A stretch of 64,000 bases of DNA from Bog-473 sp963779735 (GTDB lineage Bacteria; Actinomycetota; Acidimicrobiia; Acidimicrobiales; RAAP-2), in NCBI GenBank assembly GCA_963779735.1, contig CAVZZJ010000007.1:124001-188000 (forward strand), read 5' to 3'. Under the pieces are notes generated by a model, which saw only the letters and a program-made list of their open reading frames with translations, did no database searches and had not been told where the DNA came from. Below, one piece after another: positions 1 through 7,616 of the stretch. Numbering within the stretch: the stretch's first letter is position 1; the number at the start of each line of letters is the position of its first letter. Made by a program: the position numbers and the translations under genes.

Positions 1-162
1 GGGCTTCGCGGTATTTGTGCTGTCGGGCGCCACGACGAATAAGGGCACCACCGGCGCCATCCGGGCCGAGAGCGCAACGATCATGTCTGCGGAGAAGACG
101 AGCTGTATCAGGTTCGGCACGTACGCATCGATATCGACGCTGCGTAGTGAGGGGTTGCTCAC
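1..162 (-). CDS. Possible N-terminal fragment of a gene running off the left edge
   Basis: An open frame starts at a GTG (position 162, reverse strand) and stays open for 54 codons to the window edge. The product would be hydrophobic in the middle (motif SADMIVALSARMAPVVPLF), which could be a membrane segment. No family is recognised and no convincing ribosome binding site precedes the GTG. It would be transcribed away from the importer genes. A forward frame over the same bases is also open, so coding status is uncertain. Confidence 0.2.
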   Translation of the reverse strand, partial: MSNPSLRSVDIDAYVPNLIQLVFSADMIVALSARMAPVVPLFVVAPDSTNTAKP

Positions 163-424
163 CTTCAAGCCCGTCTACAACTCGGTTGTATACCTGCCCG
201 GGAAACACTGCGGGACGATCGTTATCGGTTCCCCGGCCTACCAATCGCCGGCTGGTTGAAGGATCCTCACTCACGGCATTAGGCCGCCGTCCACCGGGTG
301 AGTTCCGCGACATCCGTTGGGTCGAGCTCGCTTTGCAACGGCGGTCGGGTGGGCGATTTGCCAATCAAACATTGGTCTAGGACCTTATTTACCCACTCGG
401 TAGGCATAAAAGCTATGACTTGCT

Positions 425-454
425 TTGACCAGAGCATCCGGCGGCATCTAGGCT
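425..454 (+). promoter_or_regulatory. Candidate sigma70-type promoter for the importer operon
   Basis: TTGACC (425-430), an 18-base spacer and TAGGCT (449-454) lie about 55 bases upstream of the GTG of the binding-protein gene. An AAGGGG ribosome binding site sits at 498-503. The rest of 163-509 shows no recognisable gene. Confidence 0.4.
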
Positions 455-509
455 CAGCCCATGCCGGCTCCTGCCAACTCGTTGGGCCACGTCTCTAAAG
501 GGGAAATCG

Positions 510-2021
510 GTGTTCGCGAAGCTCTCAGTTCCCAGACTCGCCGGAGCGGCAGGGCTCGTCCTGGCGGTCGTCCTCGGTGCCGTCGGGGTTGGTACCGGAC
601 CGGCATCGGCCCAGTCGACCGGCACCACGTTCCTTGCTGCTTCGAACACCCAGCCGGCCTTCGACTTCATGACGCAGAACTTCGTCCAGACCGCCAATGG
701 CGGCCAAAACGTCACGTTCGTCTTCGGTGGTTCTGGCCACCTCGCCGGAGAGATAGACGGCGGGACGGACTTCGCATCGAATGGGACCGGTAACTCACCC
801 CCCGGATTTGCCTTGTTCGCGTCAGCAGACGAGGCGAACGTCGACAACACGATTCCCGCGGGCACCTATGCTGCCAAGAACAAGGGCGCCGTCCCGAAAT
901 ACCGCACCGGCCAGTGCATCACGCCGCATTCGGCAACCTACTCTGCTGCGAACGGTGGGAACAACAACGGTACGTCGTGCCCCGGTATCGGTTCCACTCG
1001 AGCGCAGTACACGACGGGACGTCTCGTGATCTTCTCCTGCCGGAATGGTGGTAGCACACTTGCCCCGGCCCAGGGTGCCCCGACGTGTGCGGAGCCGGTG
1101 AGTGGCTACTTCACGGATAGCGGTGCGACAGGGGCGCCATACACGATGGCGCAGGTCTGGAGTGACCTCCTCGCCCACACCAACAAGGCCTACGGAGGTA
1201 CGGCGGCACAGAATGTCGGTGGGTATCTCGCCATTGCGGATCCAAAGAACGGCTGGGTTTTCGCGGACACGGGCTGCGGTCCGTCCAAAGTGGCGCCGAA
1301 CGCGCCGTATGGGCTCGCGGGGATGGAGGCGCTCTACGTGGCGGCCGTCGGGTACTACCACGCCCATCCACACAGTGCCCTCGGTGCGACTGCGGCCGAT
1401 CAGGCATGCGCCGAGATCGACCAGATGACGGACAAAGGGTCCAGCCTGGACAACTACAACACTACGAGCCCGTCCTCGGGAGGGCAGAACGGGAACGGCA
1501 ACTACTCCGATCCCTCGCTGCCCATCATCTTTGGCGACAATGTGACCTACACGCAGGACAGTGTGGTCACCGGCGCCTCGCAGATCGCGCTGCTGCCGAA
1601 GTCCTTTGTCGTCTCCCCGGCCGGAAACGATACTGACTTCTGGGCAGAGGTTCCCGCATGCGACGCCGCGAGTATTACTATTGCAACGGTCTCGAATGGC
1701 TGGACGACCCACATCACCCACGTCGAGACCTGCATCGATAGGAACTATGTCGCAGGAATGCATGACAACGTCGCGGCCAAGATCAGCTCCCGAAACTTTG
1801 GGAAGGGCGGCGTACAGAGCCCGAAGACCCTGGTAGGGCTACACGGGTATTACCAGCCGATCAGACAGTGGGTAGTCGTCGAAAACGACGACCAAGGTCA
1901 GACTGCGGCCGTCGCCCTTACGAGCGCCGACGGCAAATCCGCCCAGGCGTTCATCCTCTATCTGCTCTCAGCCAAGGGGCAGGCCGTGCTGTTCTCCTTC
2001 GGCTATGACCCGATCAGCTAG
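510..2021 (+). CDS. PstS-like periplasmic substrate-binding protein of an ABC importer
   Basis: 503 residues. The N-terminus is a secretion signal: basic residues, a hydrophobic stretch at about 10-30, and an ASA/QS cleavage site after residue 34. The mature part opens with a FLAASNTQPAFDF strand and a Gly-rich FVFGGSGHLAGEIDGG segment, reminiscent of PstS-type oxyanion-binding proteins, but it is longer than usual (PstS is about 350-400). The GTG start at 510 has AAGGGG 6 bases upstream. The next gene follows after 19 bases and encodes a ModB-like permease, so this is the solute receptor of the importer. The ligand is inferred to be an oxyanion (molybdate, tungstate, sulfate or phosphate). 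The permease type points to the first three and the binding-protein type to phosphate. Confidence 0.7.
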   Translation: MFAKLSVPRLAGAAGLVLAVVLGAVGVGTGPASAQSTGTTFLAASNTQPAFDFMTQNFVQTANGGQNVTFVFGGSGHLAGEIDGGTDFASNGTGNSPPGFALFASADEANVDNTIPAGTYAAKNKGAVPKYRTGQCITPHSATYSAANGGNNNGTSCPGIGSTRAQYTTGRLVIFSCRNGGSTLAPAQGAPTCAEPVSGYFTDSGATGAPYTMAQVWSDLLAHTNKAYGGTAAQNVGGYLAIADPKNGWVFADTGCGPSKVAPNAPYGLAGMEALYVAAVGYYHAHPHSALGATAADQACAEIDQMTDKGSSLDNYNTTSPSSGGQNGNGNYSDPSLPIIFGDNVTYTQDSVVTGASQIALLPKSFVVSPAGNDTDFWAEVPACDAASITIATVSNGWTTHITHVETCIDRNYVAGMHDNVAAKISSRNFGKGGVQSPKTLVGLHGYYQPIRQWVVVENDDQGQTAAVALTSADGKSAQAFILYLLSAKGQAVLFSFGYDPIS

Positions 2022-2040
2022 CTGAAGCGCGGACGCGCGC

Positions 2041-2826
2041 GTGAAGCGGAATCGCAATATCGCGCAGACGCTGGGAGGTAAGCAGAAGGCCGCCATCATT
2101 GTGGTCGCCGTGGTCGTCGGCTTCGGCCTCGGGTTCGGGGTCGCCCACCTCATGGCCGGCTCCATCGCGTACTGGGGGGTGGTCTCGGGTCCGTTCCTGA
2201 TATCGCTCCGCGTCGCGGTCCCTGCAACGCTGATTGCAGGGATCACGGGGATCGCCTCGGGGTACGCGCTGGCGAAGGGTCGCTTCCCAGGCCGCAACGT
2301 GCTCGAAACCATCGGAAGCCTCCCGCTCATCCTTCCGCCTACGGTCATCGGCTTCTACTTGCTCCAGGTCCTCTCCCCGGGCACGAAGGTCGGGGGATTT
2401 CTAACGCGCCTGGTCGGCCACGTGCTCGTCTACAACGTTCTCGGGTGCATCATTGTCGCGACGGTGGCCGCATACCCGTTCTGCATGCGGGCATCGCGCG
2501 CTGCCATAGAAGGTGTCGACCCCTCGCTCGAGCAGGCCGCGCGGGCGATGGGCCTACCGAATTGGCGGGTCGCACTCCAGATAACGCTCCCACTCGCTCG
2601 ACGCGGTATCGCCGCGGGACTCACCATCGGAGCCGCCCGCGCCCTAGGGGAGTACGGCGCCACACTCATGGTCGGCGGAGACATCGACGGCAAGACGCGC
2701 ACGATGTCACTGGCGATCCTCGACTCGTTCACCACGCCGGAGCGGAACACGATGATCCTCATCCTGCTCCTGATGTCGATCTCAGCGATGACCGGCGTCG
2801 GGCTTCTCGGCCGGAGGCGAACGTGA
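2041..2826 (+). CDS. ModB/CysT-like ABC transporter permease 1
   Basis: 261 residues with about five to six membrane helices (around 15-38, 52-78, 90-110, 130-152 and 235-256). The cytoplasmic EAA loop that docks the ATPase is seen as EQAARAMGLPNW followed by TLPLARRGI. ALGEYGATLMVGG is typical of molybdate/sulfate permeases. The start is GTG with a weak ribosome site, so translation may be coupled to the binding protein 19 bases upstream. Its stop overlaps the GTG of the ATPase gene (GTGA at 2823-2826). It closely resembles the second permease downstream (both carry AKGRFPGR and LPPTV), which suggests a heterodimeric channel. The family call is firm; the substrate is not. Confidence 0.82.
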   Translation: MKRNRNIAQTLGGKQKAAIIVVAVVVGFGLGFGVAHLMAGSIAYWGVVSGPFLISLRVAVPATLIAGITGIASGYALAKGRFPGRNVLETIGSLPLILPPTVIGFYLLQVLSPGTKVGGFLTRLVGHVLVYNVLGCIIVATVAAYPFCMRASRAAIEGVDPSLEQAARAMGLPNWRVALQITLPLARRGIAAGLTIGAARALGEYGATLMVGGDIDGKTRTMSLAILDSFTTPERNTMILILLLMSISAMTGVGLLGRRRT

Positions 2827-3541
2827 CCGACGCGCTCGAGGTCGCTGTTGCCCGAAAATTGGAGAGTTCGAGCTCGACGTCGCGTTCACCGTGGAGTCTG
2901 GGATGTCGGTGCTGTTCGGTCCATCCGGAGCGGGAAAGTCGTTGACCTTGGCGCTGATCGCGGGCCTCATGCGTCCGGATACCGGCACCATTGTGATCAA
3001 CGGTCACGTGGTCACCGACTGTGCCCGCCGCATCCACGTCTCCACACAACGGCGTCATGTCGGAATGGTCTTTCAGGATGGCCTCCTGCTGCCGCACCGC
3101 TCAGTTCTCGACAACGTCGCCCTCGCCGTTCGTCAGTCCCGCGGCCGAGGGGCACGACGTGCGGTCGCCCGCTCTTGGCTCCAACGGGTTGGAGCGGAGG
3201 AGCTTGCTGACCGGCGACCGGGCTCGCTTTCGGGAGGTGAGCGCCAGCGGGTGGCACTGGCACGCGGCCTCGCCGGCGACCCGGCGATTGTCCTGCTTGA
3301 CGAGCCCCTCTCCGCGCTCGACGCACCGGTCCGCCGTGAGCTGAGAGGTCTGATCCGCGGAGTGATCATCTCGTCGGGTGTTCCGGCAGTGCTCGTGACA
3401 CACGATGCCGAGGAGGCGGAAGAGCTCGGTGATGTTGTCATCGCCTATAACGACGGACGGGTGACCGGTAGACGCATCGTCGAGCGACCCGTTGGCCCCG
3501 GGCCTCAGCCAGAAGCACCGGAAAGCTCGGAGTCAGCGTGA
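2823..3541 (+). CDS. ModC-like ABC transporter ATPase, frame break near the N-terminus
   Basis: About 238 residues if repaired. Walker A is GPSGAGKS, the signature is LSGGERQR, Walker B is IVLLDEPLSALD and the H-loop is VLVTHDAEEAEE. It lacks a C-terminal TOBE/MOP extension, so it is shorter than classical ModC (about 350). Start choice matters. The GTG at 2823 overlaps the permease stop and reads VTDALEVAVARKL, but this runs into a different frame. The main ATPase frame gives GEFELDV from 2861 on. The two halves fit a normal ModC N-terminus if one G is restored around 2859-2863. Without a frame repair, the first start in the main frame is GTG 2891, which would remove the first strand. The end overlaps the next permease (3538). 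Confidence 0.78.
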
Positions 3542-4245
3542 CTGGACTCGTTCCTCACTCTTGGCTGAACAGCCTCGGTATACCGCCCTGGGTCTGGAAT
3601 CCGCTGTCGATCTCACTCCGTGCGGCCTTCGAGGCGACGATTGTCGTCGCCGTGTTCGGCATCGCGCTCGCGTACCTTCTCGCCAAGGGTCGTTTCCCGG
3701 GGCGCGACGCGATCGAGACCGTGTTCAGCCTACCGATGGCGCTTCCGCCTACCGTCGTTGGTCTGTACCTCCTCACGCGAATGGGAGGGCCAGGACCGAT
3801 TCGCAATGCGGAGGTCCGCCTCTTCGGCCATCCTCTTACCTTTACATTCACCGGGATCGTCATCGCGCAGATCGTCGAATCCTTCCCCTACTGCTTGCGC
3901 TTCTCACGGACGGCCATCTCCGTTGTCGATCCCCGCTTCGAGCAGGCTGCTCGTGCCATGGGACTGTCCCGATGGCGGATCGCGCTCCTCGTGACGCTGC
4001 CGCTGGCACGGCGGGGAATCGTCGCAGGTATTGCGATGGCATTCGGCCGCGCCCTCGGAGACTTCGGAGCGACCATGATCGTGGGCGGAGCGGTGCCAAT
4101 GGCGACAACGATGCCGATCGCTCTGTACAACGCCGTCTTCTACGGTTCCCACGAACAGGCGATGGTCCTGGCGTTCGTTCAACTCGGCGTCGCCTTCGCC
4201 ATCCTCCTGGGCGTCAGTCGCCTCGGCAAGCTCCAGCCTTGGTAG
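3538..4245 (+). CDS. ModB/CysW-like ABC transporter permease 2
   Basis: 235 residues and about five membrane segments. The EAA loop EQAARAMGLSRWR with TLPLARRGI is almost the same as in permease 1, as are AKGRFPGR and LPPTVVGLYLL. ALGDFGATMIVGG near the C-terminal third marks the molybdate/sulfate-type permease family. The GTG start lies inside the ATPase stop region (GTGA overlap at 3538-3541), so it is the last gene of the operon. Two diverged permeases with one ATPase imply a heterodimer like sulfate CysT/CysW rather than the usual ModB homodimer. Confidence 0.8.
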   Translation: MTGLVPHSWLNSLGIPPWVWNPLSISLRAAFEATIVVAVFGIALAYLLAKGRFPGRDAIETVFSLPMALPPTVVGLYLLTRMGGPGPIRNAEVRLFGHPLTFTFTGIVIAQIVESFPYCLRFSRTAISVVDPRFEQAARAMGLSRWRIALLVTLPLARRGIVAGIAMAFGRALGDFGATMIVGGAVPMATTMPIALYNAVFYGSHEQAMVLAFVQLGVAFAILLGVSRLGKLQPW

Positions 4246-4436
4246 CACCCGGACGCACGCGATCTCTTCTGGAAGGCCTGCGATCCGCGTGCGAGCCCGG
4301 GTGGCGCCAGCAGTGCGCCCAGGATTCGGCCAATTGCCGGCAACGGGCATTGCGGCCTGCCGTCCCGCCTCGGACCGCGCCAGGGCGCGGCGCCGCGTTG
4401 CCCCAGGGAGTGGGAGATATTAGGGTCAACTTGGTA

Positions 4437-5159
4437 ATGGGCAGATATTTGACCCGACGCTGTATTGGACTCCATGTGGTCACTCTGGTCTTGGTCTCGT
4501 CGTTCCTTCTGGCCGCCTGGTGGCAGTACGAGAGCGCGCTGGGCGGCAACGGCCTGAGCTGGGCGTACACCTTCGAATGGCCCGCGTTTGCTGTCTACGT
4601 CGTGTGGATGTGGTGGAAGTTGATCCACGATCAACGCACAGCGTTCGACAGACTCTGGGCCGCGAAGCAGCACGCCGCCATGGACGCATTCGGGACGCCG
4701 CTGCATCAGATACCGGGCTGGGCCATGGACAAGGCGCTCTCCCGAGCGGTGGTCGCAGCCAGCATCGAGGCCGGCGATGCTCCCGCGCCCTCCATTGGGC
4801 GGACCGAGGTTTTCGCGTTGCCTGAGCGTGTCAACGACGAAATGCCCGAACAGCGTCTTTCGACACGCGAGCAGTTCGATGAGTGCGCGGAGTATGCGCC
4901 CTTCGACGGCCCCGGAGCGATGATCGATGCACGGGTCACTGAGGTACGGGTAGCGGTGGATGAAAACCTCAACGCCTACAACAGGTATCTTGCCGAACTC
5001 AACAGCAGAGATCTCCCCAAGCAGTGGGCCTTGCGGCGGAACCGCGAACGCGGTGGCACTCCCGAGGAAAATGGAACTCCGGTCTCCGCATCGACGGAGT
5101 CCGTCAGAGATCGGCGCGGCGAGTTGCCTGCGGCGCCGATCTCGCGACCCGGGGACTAA
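4437..5159 (+). CDS. Conserved actinobacterial two-helix membrane protein
   Basis: 240 residues from ATG 4437 (MGRYLTRRCIGLH). Two membrane segments near the N-terminus (about 12-30 and 43-62; LVLVSSFLLAAWWQYESA and FEWPAFAVYVVWMWWKL) are followed by a hydrophilic region. The last 50 residues are low-complexity and probably disordered. The family is widespread in Actinobacteria and is often mislabelled as a glucitol-operon regulator; no DNA-binding motif is visible. The frame is open far upstream, but that part only shadows the permease gene. The 191 bases before the start hold no recognisable feature. Function unknown. Confidence 0.65.
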   Translation: MGRYLTRRCIGLHVVTLVLVSSFLLAAWWQYESALGGNGLSWAYTFEWPAFAVYVVWMWWKLIHDQRTAFDRLWAAKQHAAMDAFGTPLHQIPGWAMDKALSRAVVAASIEAGDAPAPSIGRTEVFALPERVNDEMPEQRLSTREQFDECAEYAPFDGPGAMIDARVTEVRVAVDENLNAYNRYLAELNSRDLPKQWALRRNRERGGTPEENGTPVSASTESVRDRRGELPAAPISRPGD

Positions 5160-5334
5160 CCCCTCGACACCCACGCCCCGGCCAGGTGCTCAGCGCCTCC
5201 ACAGGGGCGTCGATCCGACTCGGGTGTCTAACTGACCGCCACTACGGATGACTCCGATAGCTGCTCATGGCAAGAGCCCCCGCCCGCCGATTCGCCAGCA
5301 CCCTTTGGACCGGTGGAACGAGTAGGTTCTTGGT

Positions 5335-5420
5335 GGGCCGTGACTGGCGCTGAGGTGGACGACCACCGGGGAGCGGCTCGTGGCACCAGCCACCGACGTG
5401 CCGTACGCCTGGGCGATCCC
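5335..5420 (+). promoter_or_regulatory. ZTP (pfl) riboswitch upstream of folD
   Basis: The conserved aptamer blocks appear in order: GGGCCGTGACTGGCG (5335-5349), CCACCGGGGAGCGGC around 5364-5378, and GCCTGGGC around 5407-5414. This is the pfl/ZTP motif, which senses ZTP/ZMP accumulating when 10-formyl-tetrahydrofolate runs short and normally controls folD, purH or glyA. It ends about 20 bases before the folD start; a clear AAGGAG ribosome site lies between them. The short expression platform and lack of an obvious T-rich terminator favour translational control (inference). The rest of 5160-5334 shows no gene. Confidence 0.88.
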
Positions 5421-5439
5421 GTCGACCCAAGGAGTGGCT

Positions 5440-6293
5440 ATGGCAGATCCCGGCGGTGCCCGAGTAATGGATGGAACAGCGCTTGCCCGGAGAATTCTCG
5501 AAGGCTGCAAATTGCGTGCGGCGATGTTCGCAGAGCAAACGGGTCGACTCCCTTGTCTGGCCGCCGTACTCGTTGGCGGTGATCCAGCCTCGCTCACCTA
5601 CGTAAAGATGAAACGGAGTCGGTGCGAGCGAGCAGGCGTCGATTCGGTGTTGGTCGAGTTGCCCGACAGGGCGACGACCGGAGATGTCGTGGGTTCAATT
5701 GAGGAGCTATCTGGCAACGAGAGGGTTGATGGCATACTCCTCCAGCACCCCGTTCCCGACCTGTCGACGAACGGATGGCGTTCGAGGCGATCGTCCCGGC
5801 TAAGGACGTCGACGGGGTCACCAAGGAGTCCTTCGCCTCTATGTCCTTTGGGCTGCCTGGCTTCTCCTCGTGCACACCGGCGGGCATTGTTCGCCTCCTC
5901 GACGAGTACGATGTGGCTATCAGAGGCAGACACGCCGTGGTGATCGGCCGCAGTCCGATCCTCGGCAAGCCCATGGGGATGCTCTTGTTGGCGCGAGACG
6001 CCACGGTTACCTACTGCCACTCCCGCACGAAGGACCTACCCGCCATCGTGCGAACCGCCGACATCGTGGTGGCCGCCGTAGGGCGGTCTCACTTTGTTCG
6101 GGGTAACTGGCTCAAGCCCGGCGCAGTGGTGATCGACGCTGGCTACAACGAGGGAAATGCAGGGGACGTGGCCTACTCTGAGGCCGTGTCGGTCGCAGGC
6201 TTGATCACGCCCGTTCCAGGCGGAGTTGGACCAATGACAATCGCCCTCTTGATAGAGCAGACCATCCTGGCCGCCGAACGGTCGTGCCTATGA
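5440..6293 (+). CDS. folD: FolD, methylenetetrahydrofolate dehydrogenase/cyclohydrolase, frameshifted
   Basis: Bifunctional one-carbon enzyme that interconverts methylene-, methenyl- and 10-formyl-tetrahydrofolate using NADP. The start is ATG 5440 with AAGGAG five bases upstream. The first half carries LAAVLVGGDPASLTYVKMK (catalytic Lys and Tyr region) and GILLQHPVPD. The second half carries PAKDVDGVT, the nucleotide-binding block VIGRSPILGKPMGMLL and the C-terminal TPVPGGVGPMTIALL. The frame breaks around 5761-5763: PVPDL is in one frame and VDERMAFEAI in another. Adding one G would fuse them into about 284 residues, the normal FolD length. All other motifs are intact, so a sequencing error or very recent mutation is more likely than an old pseudogene. 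Controlled by the ZTP riboswitch just upstream. Confidence 0.88.
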
Positions 6294-6377
6294 CACCGTC
6301 GGTTGTTTCATGGGTACCGGAGGATCCCGCGACGTACCGGGTCTTGGGTGACCCGACCGTCACCGCAGATGGCTACC

Positions 6378-6539
6378 TCAACGCGGCGTCTGACGTTCCA
6401 GCTCGTCCGCGGCCATGGTCAGGCGCCGAATCAGTTCCCGGCCGATTGAAGCCACACCACTGTCTGGGACCTTTCCCTCGACCATTCGCTGAACCTGTGC
6501 AACATCTTGTCGAAGCATTTCCGCTGTCTCTTGGCGCAA
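6378..6539 (-). CDS. Small hypothetical protein, 53 aa, TTG start
   Basis: Reverse-strand ORF starting at TTG 6539, preceded by AAGGAG five bases upstream, with an in-frame TAA four codons before the start. The product is highly charged and probably helical (LRQETAEMLRQDVAQVQRM, then a short loop and IGRELIRRLTMAADELERQ), like a two-helix hairpin. No family is recognised. The exact ribosome site and helical periodicity support it. It is alone and antisense to its neighbours in a 505-base gap; the remainder of 6294-6798 shows no convincing gene. Confidence 0.4.
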   Translation of the reverse strand: MRQETAEMLRQDVAQVQRMVEGKVPDSGVASIGRELIRRLTMAADELERQTPR

Positions 6540-6798
6540 CGAAACTCCTTAGGGTGATGGCCGCTCACCATTGAAATGCCCGGAAGACCGGCCGACTGTG
6601 CATTTCCCTCAAATGGTACTTAATGTCCACCACCGAACGGGGGATATTCCATCACCGACAGATCAGTTCGCGACCGTTCAGGGAGCTCCTTTCCGGTCAT
6701 GTCCGGCAGGACGCGCATGAGCGTGGTCGGTCACCGATGAGTCTACCGAAGGAGGCGACGGCTGCTGGTCCATCGCGCGGTTGATCGAATGGAAGGCT

Positions 6799-7167
6799 AT
6801 GACGCGGGGTAATCTCTACCCGATGACTGACGTGCCATCTGTCGGAGGGGCTGAGGTTCCCTTTGACGGGCATCCCAAGCCATCGACTTCCTCACGGAAG
6901 GCAACGCACGGACCGCGAAGTTCGGCGGCTTGGGCCCGTATCGTCGTCGCCGCGGTGGCGCTTGTTGTGCTCCTCGTGTTCATTCTTCAGAACACGAAGT
7001 CGGTGAGGATCTCGTTCTTCACTCTTAATGGAACGATGCCCTTGGGCGTGGCTCTACTGCTCGCCGCCGTCGGCGGTGTGCTGATTGCCGGTGTGGCTGC
7101 CTCCCTGCGGATCTGGCAGACACGTCACCGAGCGAACAAGAACAAGACGCCCGATGCCCCGTCGTAA
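6799..7167 (+). CDS. LapA-domain (DUF1049) membrane protein
   Basis: 122 residues from ATG 6799 (a second ATG at 6823 is possible). A polar N-terminal tail of about 40 residues precedes two membrane helices (about 47-68 and 83-103). The signature of the LapA/DUF1049 family lies between and around them: FILQNTKSVRISFFTLNG, then PLGVALLLAAVGGVLIAG. A short basic tail faces the cytoplasm. In other bacteria the family takes part in envelope or lipopolysaccharide assembly; in Actinobacteria its role is unclear. It stands alone. A short inverted repeat, AGCGGCG/CGCCGCT at 7190-7205, follows without a T-run. Confidence 0.7.
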   Translation: MTRGNLYPMTDVPSVGGAEVPFDGHPKPSTSSRKATHGPRSSAAWARIVVAAVALVVLLVFILQNTKSVRISFFTLNGTMPLGVALLLAAVGGVLIAGVAASLRIWQTRHRANKNKTPDAPS

Positions 7168-7394
7168 GTCCCTGCGGGGCCTGGGACTCAGCGGCGAGCG
7201 CCGCTAGCGGGGCTGGACGTTCTACCCCGGCTTTCTTCGGCTCCCTAGGCCACGACTCGCACCGGCCGGATGGTGGGGGAGGAGGACACCTCGCCAACCG
7301 CACTCGGGTCGTGCAACCCGAACGGTGCGCCGTGCATACCCCGGCGACTTCCCTACGAGCGAGGCGGGAGCTAATCCGGTATCCGATCTACTGG

Positions 7395-7422
7395 TTGACG
7401 ATATACCGGATAACGATATAGA
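7395..7422 (+). promoter_or_regulatory. Promoter with putative PadR operator (site 1)
   Basis: TTGACG (7395-7400), a 16-base spacer and TATAGA (7417-7422). Two half-sites overlap the boxes: CGATATA at 7399-7405 and CGATATAGA at 7414-7422, eight bases apart. The same layout recurs before the padR gene at 8648-8671, so this is a candidate binding site for that regulator, placed to repress. The first GTG codons (7425, 7431) fall at the expected transcription start, so the message may be leaderless. The preceding 7206-7394 shows no gene. Confidence 0.5.
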
Positions 7423-7430
7423 GTGTGCCG

Positions 7431-7616
7431 GTGAACCAAACTCGAGACCAACAGGGTGCCGATCGGATCGAATGGGTCGAAGGGCCGGCGTGCTCGAGGT
7501 GGCTCACATGGTCGATAGCGCTCGCGGCGCTCCTCGTCGTCACCGCCTTGGTCATCGTCGCCGCCGCCGTCTTCGTATCGTCAGCAGGGGCGGCCGGAGG
7601 ATGCGGTGGGGGCTGA
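7431..7616 (+). CDS. Small single-span membrane protein
   Basis: About 61 residues from GTG 7431 (GTG 7425 would add two). A polar N-terminal half (RIEWVEGPACSR) leads into one membrane helix (WSIALAALLVVTALVIVAAA) and a short Gly-Cys-rich end (GGCGGG). The last codons overlap the GTG of the next membrane-protein gene (7606), so the two are probably translationally coupled. No family recognised. Its likely leaderless promoter carries the putative PadR site. Confidence 0.5.
   Translation: MNQTRDQQGADRIEWVEGPACSRWLTWSIALAALLVVTALVIVAAAVFVSSAGAAGGCGGG

Noticed and set aside
3492..4436. N-terminal 315 codons of the open frame that ends at 5159
   Set aside because: They overlap the second permease in another frame and are Arg/Ser-rich; the real protein starts at ATG 4437.
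6590..6730. Reverse-strand fragment reading MRVLPDMTGKEL, like a response-regulator remnant
   Set aside because: Only about 32 codons, no phosphorylation Asp or other receiver motifs; probably chance.
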